Under the pieces are notes generated by a model. The model did not search any database. It was not told the origin of the DNA and was given only the letters and a program-made list of their open reading frames with translations. A DNA stretch of 64,000 bases from Sinomonas mesophila (GTDB lineage Bacteria; Actinomycetota; Actinomycetes; Actinomycetales; Micrococcaceae): assembly GCF_001999765.1 (NCBI RefSeq), contig NZ_KV908322.1, forward strand, positions 62,001 through 126,000. Direction: 5' to 3'. The position numbers and the translations under genes are program-made. Shown one piece after another: positions 34,077 through 42,524 of the stretch; position 1 is the stretch's first letter; the number at the start of each line of letters is the position of its first letter.

Positions 34077-35012
34077 CTAGCCGCGGATGTCGTCGTAGAG
34101 AACGGTGGAGATGTAGCGCTCGCCGAAGTCACAGACGACCGCGACGATGAGCTTGTCCTTGTTCTCCGGGCGCTTGGCGAGCTCCAGGGCACCCCACACG
34201 ATCGCGCCGGAGGAGATGCCCGCGAGGATGCCCTCCTGCGTCGCGAGGGCGCGCGCGGTGGCCACGGAGTCCTCGAGCGTCGCGTCGAGGACCTCGTCGT
34301 ACACATTCGTGTCGAGGACCTCGGGCACGAAGTTGGCGCCGATGCCCTGGATCTTGTGCGGGCCGGGGGCGCCGCCGTTGAGGATGGGGGAGTCCTTGGG
34401 CTCGATGGCGACGACCTGGACGTCCGGCTTGCGCTCCTTGAGCACCTGGCCGACGCCGGTGATGGTGCCGCCGGTGCCGATGCCGCTCACAAAGATGTCG
34501 ACCTCGCCGTCGGTGTCCTTCCAGACCTCCTCGGCCGTCGTGGCGCGGTGGACCTCGGGGTTCGCCGGGTTGGCGAACTGCTGGGCCCAGATGGAGTTCT
34601 CGGTGTTCGCGACGATCTCCTGGGCCTTCTCGACGGCGCCGCGCATGCCCTCGGAGCCCGGGGTCAGCACGATCTCTGCGCCGAAGGCGCGCAGGAGCAC
34701 GCGGCGCTCGGTGGACATCGTCTCCGGCATGGTCAGGATGACCTTGTAGCCGCGCGCGGCGCCCACCATGGCCAGGGCGATGCCCGTGTTGCCGGAGGTG
34801 CCCTCGACGATCGTGCCGCCTGGCTTGAGCGCGCCCGCCTTCTCGGCCGCCTCGATGATCGCGACGCCGATGCGGTCCTTGACGCTGTTCGCCGGGTTGT
34901 AGAACTCGAGCTTGACGGCGACCTGCGCCTCGAGGCCCTCGGTGAGCCGGTTGAGGCGGACCAGCGGCGTGTTGCCGACCAGCTGCGTGACGTCGTCGTA
35001 GATGCGTGCCAT
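34077..35012 (-). CDS. cysK: Cysteine synthase A (O-acetylserine sulfhydrylase)
   Basis: 311-residue PLP enzyme forming cysteine from O-acetylserine and sulfide. The PLP lysine is Lys45 in [11 protein letters not shown], the substrate loop SGNTG is at 73-77, and [10 protein letters not shown] binds the phosphate. It ends with the short [14 protein letters not shown] motif. ATG 35012 gives MARIYDDV; upstream AGCAAGGTCCC is a modest RBS. It forms a two-gene operon with cysE, the most common actinobacterial arrangement. Confidence 0.97.
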   Translation of the reverse strand: MARIYDDVTQLVGNTPLVRLNRLTEGLEAQVAVKLEFYNPANSVKDRIGVAIIEAAEKAGALKPGGTIVEGTSGNTGIALAMVGAARGYKVILTMPETMSTERRVLLRAFGAEIVLTPGSEGMRGAVEKAQEIVANTENSIWAQQFANPANPEVHRATTAEEVWKDTDGEVDIFVSGIGTGGTITGVGQVLKERKPDVQVVAIEPKDSPILNGGAPGPHKIQGIGANFVPEVLDTNVYDEVLDATLEDSVATARALATQEGILAGISSGAIVWGALELAKRPENKDKLIVAVVCDFGERYISTVLYDDIRG

Positions 35013-35099
35013 GGGACCTTGCTTTCGGGAGGTGGGCATGGATGGACGAGCCGGGCGGCCGGCTGCGCGTTCAGCCTAGTCAGCGCCGATCGCCGCTTT

Positions 35100-35624
35100 C
35101 TAGGGCGTGAGCCATTCCGAGTAATATTTCCGGGCCTTGGCGAGCTTCGGGTTGATGATCACGTGGCAGTACCCGGTGTCGGAGTTCTTCGCGTAGTAGT
35201 CCTGATGGAACTCCTCGGCGGGGTAGAAGGTGCTTGCGCGGGTCACCTCGGTCACGATCGCAGCGCCCCACAGGTGCTGGTTCCGCTGGATGGCGTCCTC
35301 GAAGAGCATCTTCTCCTCGTCGGTCACGTAGAACATCGACGACCGGTACTGGGTCCCCACGTCGTACCCCTGCCGGTTGGGCGTCGTCGGGTCGTGGATC
35401 GCGAAGAACATGTCCAGCACGGTCTCCTCGGGGATCACGGCCTCATCGAACGTGACGGCCACGACCTCGGCGTGCCCGGTCATGCCGCTGCACACGCTGT
35501 AGTAGTCCGGGTTGGGCAGGTGCCCGCCGATGTAGCCGGAGACGACGGCGCTCACACCCTTGGTCTTCTGGTACACGGCGTCGAGGCACCAGAAGCAGCC
35601 ACCGCCCAGGATGAAAGTCTTCAT
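35100..35624 (-). CDS. msrA: Peptide methionine (S)-S-oxide reductase MsrA
   Basis: 174 residues. Repairs S-form methionine sulfoxide. The active site is GGGCFWCLD with Cys10 nucleophile and Cys13. YIGGHLPNPDYYSVCSGMTGHAEVVAV and the HDPTTPNRQGYDVGTQYRSS segment are family signatures. ATG 35624 gives MKTFILGGGCFWC. It is divergent from the NIF3 gene over 55 bp, and the NIF3 -10 sits next to the msrA start codon. Confidence 0.97.
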   Translation of the reverse strand: MKTFILGGGCFWCLDAVYQKTKGVSAVVSGYIGGHLPNPDYYSVCSGMTGHAEVVAVTFDEAVIPEETVLDMFFAIHDPTTPNRQGYDVGTQYRSSMFYVTDEEKMLFEDAIQRNQHLWGAAIVTEVTRASTFYPAEEFHQDYYAKNSDTGYCHVIINPKLAKARKYYSEWLTP

Positions 35625-35630
35625 GCTGCC

Positions 35631-35636
35631 TACAAT
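35631..35636 (+). promoter_or_regulatory. TACAAT -10 element for NIF3 gene
   Basis: TACAAT matches the sigma-70 -10 consensus at five of six positions, 43 bp before the GTG at 35680. No good -35 is seen 17 bp upstream, where the sequence is inside msrA. Confidence 0.5.
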
Positions 35637-35679
35637 GTCCGCAGCCCGCGGAAGATTCCCGAGAGAGGACCGCCCCCTC

Positions 35680-36615
35680 GTGTCAGAGCAGACCGGCCCC
35701 GAGACGCAGCAGCCATCGACCCCCGCAGAGCCTGAGCGCGAGGCAGATTCCACCCGAGCCGCCGGCTCCGTCGATGCTCCTTCCCTTGCCGACATCCTCC
35801 TCGCCGTCGAGGAGCTGTGGCCCGAATCCCTCGCCGAGGGCTGGGACGCCGTCGGGCTCGTGACGGGCCGCCCGTCCCAGCCGGTGTCGAAGATCCTCTT
35901 TGCCGTAGACCCCGTCCTCGAGGTCATCGAGGAGGCCGCCACCTGGGAAGCGGACCTCCTCATCACCCATCACCCCCTGCTCCTGCGCGGCGTCAATTCC
36001 GTCGCCGCCAACACGCCCAAGGGCCGGGCGGTGCACCGGCTCATCGAGACCGCCACGGCGCTCCTGACGGTGCACACGAACGGGGACAGCGCCGTCGGCG
36101 GCGTCTCCGATGTCCTCGCCGACGCCCTCGGGCTCGAGGATGTCCAGCCCCTGACGCAGGCGGCCAACGGCCTGCCCGAGGAAGGCATCGGCCGGGTGGG
36201 TGACCTGCCCGAGCTCACGAGCCTCGCGGACCTCGCGGGGCGCCTGTTCGGCATCCTCCCGACCGTCGCCGGGGGCGTGCGCGTCGCGGGGGACCGCGAC
36301 GGGCTCGTGCGGCGCGTCGCCGTGTGCGGCGGCGCCGGGGACGGCCTCTTCGACGCCGTGCGGGCCGCCGAGGCGGACGTGTACATCACGGCCGACCTGC
36401 GCCACCACCCGGCCTCCGAGGCACGCGAGTCCGCACCCGACGGGCGGCCCTACCTCCTGGACGTGAGCCATTTCGCGAGCGAGTGGCTGTGGCTCCCGGC
36501 CGCGGCGGCCGCCCTCGACAACGTGCTGCGCGACCAGGGGCACGAGATCGACATCCGTGTCTCGACCGTCAACACCGATCCGTGGGACTTCATCCTCACG
36601 CCGGGCGAGGGATAG
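35680..36615 (+). CDS. NIF3-like dinuclear metal hydrolase (YbgI/YqfO family)
   Basis: 311 residues. The NIF3 fold binds two metal ions; the motif LLITHHPLLLRGVNSV and the C-terminal VSHFASEWLWLP supply ligands. The exact substrate is unsettled (GTP cyclohydrolase-like activity has been proposed for the family). The N-terminal 40 residues are a disordered Glu/Pro-rich tail. GTG 35680 has GAGAGAGG 10 bp upstream. It is followed by the zinc-ribbon gene after 53 bp; this pairing is conserved in actinobacteria. Confidence 0.92.
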   Translation: MSEQTGPETQQPSTPAEPEREADSTRAAGSVDAPSLADILLAVEELWPESLAEGWDAVGLVTGRPSQPVSKILFAVDPVLEVIEEAATWEADLLITHHPLLLRGVNSVAANTPKGRAVHRLIETATALLTVHTNGDSAVGGVSDVLADALGLEDVQPLTQAANGLPEEGIGRVGDLPELTSLADLAGRLFGILPTVAGGVRVAGDRDGLVRRVAVCGGAGDGLFDAVRAAEADVYITADLRHHPASEARESAPDGRPYLLDVSHFASEWLWLPAAAAALDNVLRDQGHEIDIRVSTVNTDPWDFILTPGEG

Positions 36616-36668
36616 AGTCGCAGCACACGAGGCCCTGACCCGCGTCGGGGCGATCCGGAGGAGGAACC

Positions 36669-37403
36669 ATGCCCAAGGCCCCCGCCGCCGAACAGCTCAA
36701 GCTCCTCGGCCTCCAGGCGCTCGACGCGCGGCTGCACGCCCTCGATGTCCGGCGCCGGGCCCTCGAGGGCGATCCGCGGATCGCGCCGACCATGGCGGCC
36801 AGGGACCAGGCCGGGGCCGCGGCGAAGGCGGCCGACGACGCCGTCGCGGCGGCGGAGCGCGAGCTCACCGCGGCCGAGGACCAGGTCGCGCAGGTGTCGG
36901 CGAAGATTGCGAAGGACGAGCAGCGGCTCTACGCGGGCGGGCTCTCGAAGGACCTCGAGGCCCTCCAGAAGGACATCTCCTCGCTCAGCGCGCGCCGCAG
37001 CGACCTCGAGGACGCCGAGCTCGAGGTGCTCGAGCGGCTCGACGCCCTCCGCGCCGCGCAGGCCGAGGCCGCCACGGTGCTCGCCGCGGCCGACTCCGCG
37101 CATGCCGCGCTCCGCGCCGAGCTCGACGCCGCCCTCGCCGAGGTCGCCGACGAGCGCGCCTCCGTCACGGCGGAGCGGGGGGAGTACGCGGCCGGGGTGG
37201 ACCCGGCGCTCGTCGCGGTCTACGAGAAGACCCTCGCGAAGCGCGGCGTCGGCGCGGCCCGGCTCTTCCACGGCACGTCCGAGGGCTCGGGCATGGCCCT
37301 GAGCCCCGGCGACCTCTCGACCATCAGGGGCGCTGCCGAGGACGAGATCGTCTTCTGCCCCGACTCGGGCTGCATCCTCGTCCGCTCGCCCGAGTGGAGC
37401 TGA
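36669..37403 (+). CDS. C4-type zinc-ribbon coiled-coil protein (DUF164-like), ribbon degenerate
   Basis: 244 residues. A long coiled coil (about residues 5-190, rich in Ala, Glu, Leu, Arg) leads to the end where homologues have a zinc ribbon of two CxxC pairs. Here the first pair is replaced (GTSEGSGMALS) and the second reads C-P-D-S-G-C, so four-cysteine zinc binding is not possible. STIRGAAEDEIVFCPDSGCI otherwise matches the family. ATG 36669 has GGAGGAGG upstream. Conserved next to NIF3; the function is unknown. Confidence 0.88.
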   Translation: MPKAPAAEQLKLLGLQALDARLHALDVRRRALEGDPRIAPTMAARDQAGAAAKAADDAVAAAERELTAAEDQVAQVSAKIAKDEQRLYAGGLSKDLEALQKDISSLSARRSDLEDAELEVLERLDALRAAQAEAATVLAAADSAHAALRAELDAALAEVADERASVTAERGEYAAGVDPALVAVYEKTLAKRGVGAARLFHGTSEGSGMALSPGDLSTIRGAAEDEIVFCPDSGCILVRSPEWS

Positions 37404-37409
37404 CCCGAC

Positions 37410-38174
37410 TCATCCCTGCAGCACCAGGGCGAGCGAGTGCGGTGTGCGGGCCGTGCCCTCGCGGAGCTCGGCCGTCCACCCCTCGCGGGCGACGTCGAGC
37501 AGCGCCTCGGGCGTCGAGGGAGCCGTCCCGCGGCGCGTGAGCAGGTGCCGGACGAACTCGCCCCGGTGGTGCTTCGCGAAGTGGCTCACGACGCTGCGCT
37601 TCCCGCCGCGCTCCGTGAACACGTCCACGGTCACCGTCGAGGCGCGCGGGGGAGCGTAGGCAGCGGCGTACGTGCTCGAGCGGCAGTCGACGACGAGGCC
37701 CTCGGCCGCGCGTACCGCGAGCGCCTCGGCGAGGCGGGGCTTCCAGAACGAGGCCAACCGCCCGAGGCCCGGCAGGGCCGTCGACATGGACAGGCGGTAC
37801 GCGGGGACGGGGTCGGCGAAGCCGACGGCGCCCCACAGCGCCGAGACCACCACGATCCACTCATCGGCCTTCACCCGCTGCGCAGGCGTGAGGCCCGCGT
37901 AGCCGAGCGCCTCGTACAGGACGCCCGAGTACACGCGGTGCGCCGGGGCCGCCGGTTCCGCGTGAAGCCGCCGGTTCCGCTCGACGTCGTGAGCGAGCGA
38001 GGCGCCGACCTTGAGCACCTCGAGGGCGTCCCCGCGCCCGCTCACGTCGGCGAGGGCCTCCATGACCTCCTTCCGCGCGACGTCGAGGTCCGGGAAGCTC
38101 AGGGACGCGAGGTCGACGGCGGGGCCCGAGGGCGCGGGGGTCTTGCCCTCGGAGGGCGGAAGCAGGATCAGCAC
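37410..38174 (-). CDS. yaaA: Peroxide stress protein YaaA
   Basis: 254 residues, UPF0246/YaaA family. It starts LILLPPSEGKTPAP, and the core YSGVLYEALGYAGL and DCRSSTYAAAY-like blocks match. YaaA limits free intracellular iron after hydrogen peroxide stress in E. coli and has a DNA-binding fold. GTG 38174. It converges on the zinc-ribbon gene with a 6-bp gap and no hairpin, so opposing transcripts overlap. It is divergent from rnpB. Confidence 0.93.
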   Translation of the reverse strand: MLILLPPSEGKTPAPSGPAVDLASLSFPDLDVARKEVMEALADVSGRGDALEVLKVGASLAHDVERNRRLHAEPAAPAHRVYSGVLYEALGYAGLTPAQRVKADEWIVVVSALWGAVGFADPVPAYRLSMSTALPGLGRLASFWKPRLAEALAVRAAEGLVVDCRSSTYAAAYAPPRASTVTVDVFTERGGKRSVVSHFAKHHRGEFVRHLLTRRGTAPSTPEALLDVAREGWTAELREGTARTPHSLALVLQG

Positions 38175-38240
38175 CCGAGCATCCTACCGACGGCGGGACG
38201 CACTGCCACGACGGCGCCGGGGGGCGGGCAGCGGGGCCGG

Positions 38241-38246
38241 TAGACT
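38241..38246 (+). promoter_or_regulatory. TAGACT -10 of rnpB
   Basis: TAGACT ends 5 bp before the predicted 5' end of RNase P RNA, correct for a transcription start there. The region about 17 bp further upstream is G-rich without a recognisable -35. Confidence 0.55.
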
Positions 38247-38251
38247 GGGAC

Positions 38252-38662
38252 GGACGAGGTCAGGTCGACCGGGCGATCGCGGGGCGCCTCCTTCATGGAG
38301 GGGCCGCGAGGAAAGTCCGGGCTCCGCAGGGCAGGGTGGTGGGTAACGCCCACTCGGGGTAACCCGCAGGCCAGTGCCACAGAGAACAGACCGCCGGCGG
38401 ACACGTCGAAAGACGCATCCCGCCGGCAAGGGTGAAACGGCGGTGTAAGAGACCACCAGCTCCCCGGGTGACCGGGGAGGCTCGGTAAACCCCACCCGGA
38501 GCAAGGCCAGACAGGACGCGTTTGAGGGCTGCCCGCCCGAGCGCCCGGGTAGGCCGCTCGAGGCCGCCGGCAACGGCGGTCCTAGATGGATGATCGCCTC
38601 CCGCGCCAGGGCAACCGGGCGTGGAGACAGAACCCGGCTCACAGGTCGGCCTGTCCTCGTCC
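38252..38662 (+). ncRNA. rnpB: RNase P RNA, bacterial class A
   Basis: About 411 nt. The universally conserved GAGGAAAGTCCGGGCTCC (starts about 38308), GTAAGAGACCACCAGC, and 3' ACAGAACCCGGCTCACAGGT are present. The 5' GGACGAGG pairs with the 3' CCTCGTCC to close helix P1. This is the catalytic subunit for tRNA 5' maturation. The ends were placed from P1 pairing and could shift a few bases. Confidence 0.96.
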
Positions 38663-38767
38663 CCAGCCTCCCGCGACCTCCCGCTCCCGTCATGCCGCGA
38701 GCCGCCTGTGAGTGACTTCACAGCCCTGCGCGGACCATCCGGAACGCCCCGGCCTGTACGCTGGACG

Positions 38768-38818
38768 AGAACGTAGAAGTTCTCCACGAGCCGGGCTCTG
38801 CGATCGCAGGACCGGCTC
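38768..38818 (+). promoter_or_regulatory. Structured region in the gapB leader
   Basis: AGAAC-N6-GTTCT (38768-38783) is an inverted repeat that could bind a regulator. It is followed by outer arms GAGCCGG (38788-38794) and CCGGCTC (38812-38818) around a perfect 12-bp palindrome CTGCGATCGCAG (38798-38809). It lies 80-130 bp before the gene. Confidence 0.4.
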
Positions 38819-38897
38819 TCTTCATGCCCGTCCGGCCACCCGTCGGCGGGCATGCGCACGACGGCGTGCGCGCGACTCTGCAGAGAAAGGCACCTGT

Positions 38898-40376
38898 GTG
38901 AGCACAACGGCGGAATCCGCACTCGGCACCTGGATCGGACGCGAGGCAGCGGCGGAGGCGATGATCCCGATCATCGGCCGGCTGTACCGCGAGAACAACG
39001 TGGTGACCTCGGTCCACGGTCGCAGCCTCATCAACCAGTCCGTGGTCGGCCTCCTCAAGGCCCACCGCTGGGCCCGGCAGATCGAACGCGAGGAACTGAG
39101 CCTCGACGAGACCCTCCCCATCCTCAAGGCCCTCGAGCCGCTCGAGCTCGGCGCCGCGTCGGTCGACATCGCCCGGCTGAACGAGAAGTACCGCGCCGAG
39201 GGCGCCGGCCGCCCGCTCGAGGAGTTCCTCCGTGAGGAGCTCGCCGAGATCGTCGGCAAGCGCGGCGCAGACCCGCGCCAGAGCACCGACGTCGTGCTCT
39301 ACGGCTTCGGCCGCATCGGCCGCCTCGTGGCCCGCATCCTCATCGAGCACGCCGGCGGCGGCCACGGCCTGCGCCTCCGCGCGATCGTCGTGCGCAAGGG
39401 CTCGGACAAGGACCTCGTCAAGCGTGCGAGCCTCCTGCGCCGCGACTCCGTCCACGGCGCCTTCGAGGGCACGATCACCGTCGACGAGGAGAACAGCACG
39501 ATCCTCGCCAACGGCACCCTGATCAAGGTCATCTACTCGGACAGCCCGGCCTCGGTCGACTACACCCAGTACGGCATCAACGACGCGATCGTCGTCGACA
39601 ACACGGGCAAGTGGCGCGACGAGGATGGCCTGTCCCAGCACCTGCAGAGCAAGGGCGTCGCGCGCGTGCTGCTCACGGCCCCCGGCAAGGGCGGCCTCAA
39701 GAACATCGTCCACGGCATCAACCACGAGACGATCGAGGCCGGCGACCGGATCGTGACGGCCGCGTCCTGCACGACCAACGCGATCACCCCGGTGCTCAAG
39801 GCGGTCAACGACAAGTACGGAGTCGTGCACGGCCACGTCGAGACGGTGCACTCGTTCACGAACGACCAGAACCTCATTGACAACTTCCACAAGGGCGACC
39901 GCCGCGGCCGCGCCGCGGGCCTGAACATGGTCATCACGGAGACCGGCGCCGCCAAGGCCGTCGCGAAGGCGCTCCCCGAGCTCGCCGGCAAGCTCACGGG
40001 CAACGCCATCCGCGTCCCCACCCCGGACGTCTCGATGGCCGTGCTGAACCTCAGCCTCGCCGAGGAGACGACGAAGGAGGAGGTCAACGCCTACCTGCGC
40101 GAGATGTCGCTGCACTCGGACCTGCGCAAGCAGATCGACTACATCGACTCGCCCGAGGTCGTCTCGACGGACTTCGTCGGCTCCCGCCGCGCGGGCATCG
40201 TCGACGGGCTCGCCACGATCTCGTCCGGCAAGAACCTCGTGCTCTACGTCTGGTACGACAACGAGTTCGGCTACAGCTGCCAGGTGGTCCGGGTGCTCGA
40301 GGAGATGGCCGGGGTCAACCCGCCGTCGTTCCCCGTGCAGGTCGCGGCTGACCTGAGCCTCGCCGCGGCGCGCTAG
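38898..40376 (+). CDS. gapB: Glyceraldehyde-3-phosphate dehydrogenase, GapB type with N-terminal extension
   Basis: 492 residues, about 150 longer than glycolytic GapA. Residues 1-130 form a helical extension (GTWIGREAAAEAMIPIIGRL). The GAPDH core starts at VVLYGFGRIGRLVARIL; the catalytic cysteine is in AASCTTNAITPVLKA, and HSFTNDQNLIDNFH and WYDNEFGYSCQVV are conserved. The same layout is seen in Corynebacterium glutamicum GapB, a gluconeogenic enzyme. GTG 38898 has GAAAGG 7 bp upstream. It stands alone after rnpB with a structured 230-bp leader. Confidence 0.93.
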   Translation: MSTTAESALGTWIGREAAAEAMIPIIGRLYRENNVVTSVHGRSLINQSVVGLLKAHRWARQIEREELSLDETLPILKALEPLELGAASVDIARLNEKYRAEGAGRPLEEFLREELAEIVGKRGADPRQSTDVVLYGFGRIGRLVARILIEHAGGGHGLRLRAIVVRKGSDKDLVKRASLLRRDSVHGAFEGTITVDEENSTILANGTLIKVIYSDSPASVDYTQYGINDAIVVDNTGKWRDEDGLSQHLQSKGVARVLLTAPGKGGLKNIVHGINHETIEAGDRIVTAASCTTNAITPVLKAVNDKYGVVHGHVETVHSFTNDQNLIDNFHKGDRRGRAAGLNMVITETGAAKAVAKALPELAGKLTGNAIRVPTPDVSMAVLNLSLAEETTKEEVNAYLREMSLHSDLRKQIDYIDSPEVVSTDFVGSRRAGIVDGLATISSGKNLVLYVWYDNEFGYSCQVVRVLEEMAGVNPPSFPVQVAADLSLAAAR

Positions 40377-40447
40377 CACCGGATGCCAGGCACCGCTCGG
40401 GGGCAACTCCGTGCGGTGTCTGGATTCGCCGGGCGCGACGGGGCAAG

Positions 40448-40657
40448 ATGCACCGTATGGAAGCTACGGAGCATGAGAGCACCCTCGAGCACGCGCTCGA
40501 TGTCGCCAGGGCCAACGCCAAGCAGGCCAAGCTGCTCGTCGAGCATGCGAGGGCCGGCCTCGCCGCCGGGGACGTGAGCCCCGAGCGGGTGTCCCAGCTG
40601 GAGGAGCTGCAGCGGATTGCCGACGAGGACCTCCTGAGGGTCACGCGGGAGCAGTAG
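40448..40657 (+). CDS. Small helical hypothetical protein
   Basis: 69 residues, mostly one or two charged helices (HALDVARANAKQAKLLVEHA, then SQLEELQRIADEDLLRV). No known family recognised. ATG 40448 follows GGGGCAAG; ATG 40457 is an alternative start without an RBS. Codon bias matches neighbouring genes, and a good hairpin follows, so it is probably expressed. Confidence 0.6.
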   Translation: MHRMEATEHESTLEHALDVARANAKQAKLLVEHARAGLAAGDVSPERVSQLEELQRIADEDLLRVTREQ

Positions 40658-40682
40658 CGCAGCCCCCCGGGGCCCACGACGC

Positions 40683-40717
40683 CGAAGGGCGCCGCACACA
40701 GCGTGCGGCGCCCTTCG
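40683..40717. terminator. Terminator between small ORF and def
   Basis: 15-bp perfect arms 40683-40697 and 40703-40717, loop ACAGC, between converging genes. CACGACGCCGAAGGG just at and before the left arm is identical over 15 bases to the ffh terminator at 6197. Confidence 0.87.
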
Positions 40718-40766
40718 CTGTTCCCGGGTTCCGATGCCGGGCGCCCCGTCCCTGGGGGCGTGGCCG

Positions 40767-41384
40767 TCAGGGGACGTCGTGGACGTGCTCGTGCCGGTCG
40801 TGGTCGCCGTCGCCGTGGCCGAAGGGGTCCGGATCGACCCCGGGCATCCAGGTCAGCCCCGGAACGCCCCAGCCGTGCTTCCGGACCGCACGCTTGGCCT
40901 TCCTGGCGTACCGGTCGGCGAGCCGGTCCACGTAGAGCTTCCCGTCGAGGTGGTCGTACTCGTGCTGCATGACGCGCGCGAACCAGCCGGTCGCGACGAA
41001 CTCGAGCGGATTGCCGTCGCCGTCGAAGCCCTCGACCCTGGCCCAGTCGGCGCGCCGCAGCGGGAATCCCTCGCCGGGGAACGAGAGGCAGCCCTCCTCG
41101 TCCTCCTCCGGGTCCGGGGCGGCGCCGGAGATCTTGGAGAGGGTCAGGCGCGGGTTCACGACGACGCCGCGCGGGGGCACGCCGTCGTCGTTGCTGAACT
41201 TGTACACGAAGACGCGCAGGCCCACGCCGATCTGGGGGGCCGCGAGGCCCACGCCGTGGGCGGCGTCGTTCGTCTCGTGCATGTCCGCGATGAGCGTGCG
41301 CAGGGCGCCATCGAACTCGGTGACCTCGGCGGCCCGCCGGTGCAGGACGGGCTCCCCCCAGATGGTGACGGGATGGACGGTCAC
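40767..41384 (-). CDS. def: Peptide deformylase
   Basis: 205-residue metalloenzyme removing N-formyl from new proteins. Motif I is GVGLAAPQIG, motif II EGCLSFPG, motif III Q-H-E-Y-D-H-L-D-G. GTG 41384 with AGGAGC 8 bp upstream gives MTVHPVTIWGEPVLH. The last 20 residues are an unusual His/Asp-rich tail (HGDGDHDRHEHVHD) that is outside the fold and looks metal-binding. Confidence 0.97.
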   Translation of the reverse strand: MTVHPVTIWGEPVLHRRAAEVTEFDGALRTLIADMHETNDAAHGVGLAAPQIGVGLRVFVYKFSNDDGVPPRGVVVNPRLTLSKISGAAPDPEEDEEGCLSFPGEGFPLRRADWARVEGFDGDGNPLEFVATGWFARVMQHEYDHLDGKLYVDRLADRYARKAKRAVRKHGWGVPGLTWMPGVDPDPFGHGDGDHDRHEHVHDVP

Positions 41385-41512
41385 GGCTGAAGCTCCTGTT
41401 CTGTGCGGGAGGCAGACCTGCATCGGAGGCGGATCCGCGCAGGAAACGCCCGAGGCCGCCCGGGATGTCCCTGGCGGCCTCGAGGGCGGCCGGGACGGGC
41501 CCGGCCATTCGG

Positions 41513-41586
41513 GGTGAGTAACGGGGCTTGAACCCGCGACCTTCTGGACCACAACCAGACGCTCTGCCAACTGAGCTATACCCACC
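41513..41586 (-). tRNA. tRNA-His (anticodon GTG)
   Basis: Cloverleaf with acceptor GTGGGTA/TACTCAC, D-arm GCTC/GAGC, anticodon arm TCTGG-TTGTGGT-CCAGA and T-arm CGGGTTCAAGCCCCG. The extra 5' G(-1) opposite discriminator C73, required by histidyl-tRNA synthetase, is encoded. CCA is not encoded. Confidence 0.97.
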
Positions 41587-41701
41587 GTGATCGCTCCCGG
41601 GGCGTTTTCCCCCGCGGAAGCAACGACATCAAGCATACCTGCTCTTGAGGGGTGCTCATGACCAAAACTGGCCCCGGGCGGGGAAATTTTCCGGGCGGGG
41701 C

Positions 41702-42382
41702 TCAGCCGGCGGTCGCGGCCCCCGGCTCGGCGGCCTCAGCGGGGTCTGTGGCCTCAGCGGAGGCTGTGGACTCGGCGCCGGCCCCCGCGATGCCCTGGGC
41801 GATGGCCTGCGCCGTCGCCGAGTCCGGGCCCGGCGCGGGGACGAAGACGGCCTGGCGGTAGTAGCGCAGCTCGTCGATCGAGTCCCGGATATCCCCGAGG
41901 GCCCGGTGGCCGCCGGTCTTCGTCGGGGCCTGGAAGTAGGCGCGCGGGTACCAGCGGCGCGCAAGCTCCTTGATCGTCGAGACGTCGATGACGCGGTAGT
42001 GCAGGTGCGAGACGACCTCGGGCATGTCCCGGGCGAGGAACATGCGGTCGGTCCCGACCGAGTTGCCGCCGAGCTGGGCCCTGCGCGGCTCGGGGACCCA
42101 CGCGCGGATGTACTCCATGACGCGGGACTGGGCCTGGCCGAGGGTCACGCCGTCGGGAAGCTCGCCGAGCAGGTTCGACGCCGTGTGCATCTCGCGGACG
42201 AAGTCGTCCATGCCCGCGAGGGCCTCCTGGCTCGGGCGGATCACGACGTCGACTCCCTCGCCGAGGATGTTCAGCTCGGAGTCCGTCACGAGGACGGCAA
42301 CCTCGATGAGCGCGTCCTTCGAGATGTCCAGGCCGGTCATCTCGCAGTCGATCCACACGATTCGTTCATTGGTGATGGGCAC
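41702..42382 (-). CDS. orn: Oligoribonuclease
   Basis: 226 residues; DEDDh 3'-5' exonuclease that finishes RNA decay by degrading 2-5mers and pGpG. VWIDCEMTGLDISKDALIEV holds the first D-E pair, MEYIRAW with NSVGTDRMFLARDMPE the next, and GGHRALGDIRDSIDELRYY the last His and Asp. The GTG start gives MPITNERIVWID. Beyond the conserved fold is a 45-residue Ala/Glu-rich tail of low complexity. It is divergent from the mannosyltransferase gene. Confidence 0.96.
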   Translation of the reverse strand: MPITNERIVWIDCEMTGLDISKDALIEVAVLVTDSELNILGEGVDVVIRPSQEALAGMDDFVREMHTASNLLGELPDGVTLGQAQSRVMEYIRAWVPEPRRAQLGGNSVGTDRMFLARDMPEVVSHLHYRVIDVSTIKELARRWYPRAYFQAPTKTGGHRALGDIRDSIDELRYYRQAVFVPAPGPDSATAQAIAQGIAGAGAESTASAEATDPAEAAEPGAATAG

Positions 42383-42524
42383 CAGCCCAGCGTACAGTCC
42401 GCCGCCGCCGGCCCACCGCCGTCGTCCGCGCCCCGGTGCTACGATGGTCGCACCGCCGAGCCCTGCGCCTGCACCGCGGTGGGGCACGCCCTGATGTGGC
42501 CTCACGACGAAATGGACGCGCCGA

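Noticed and set aside
38183..38922. Minus-strand open frames covering the RNase P RNA
   Set aside because: The region has all conserved RNase P RNA elements and the frames have no protein similarity or RBS.
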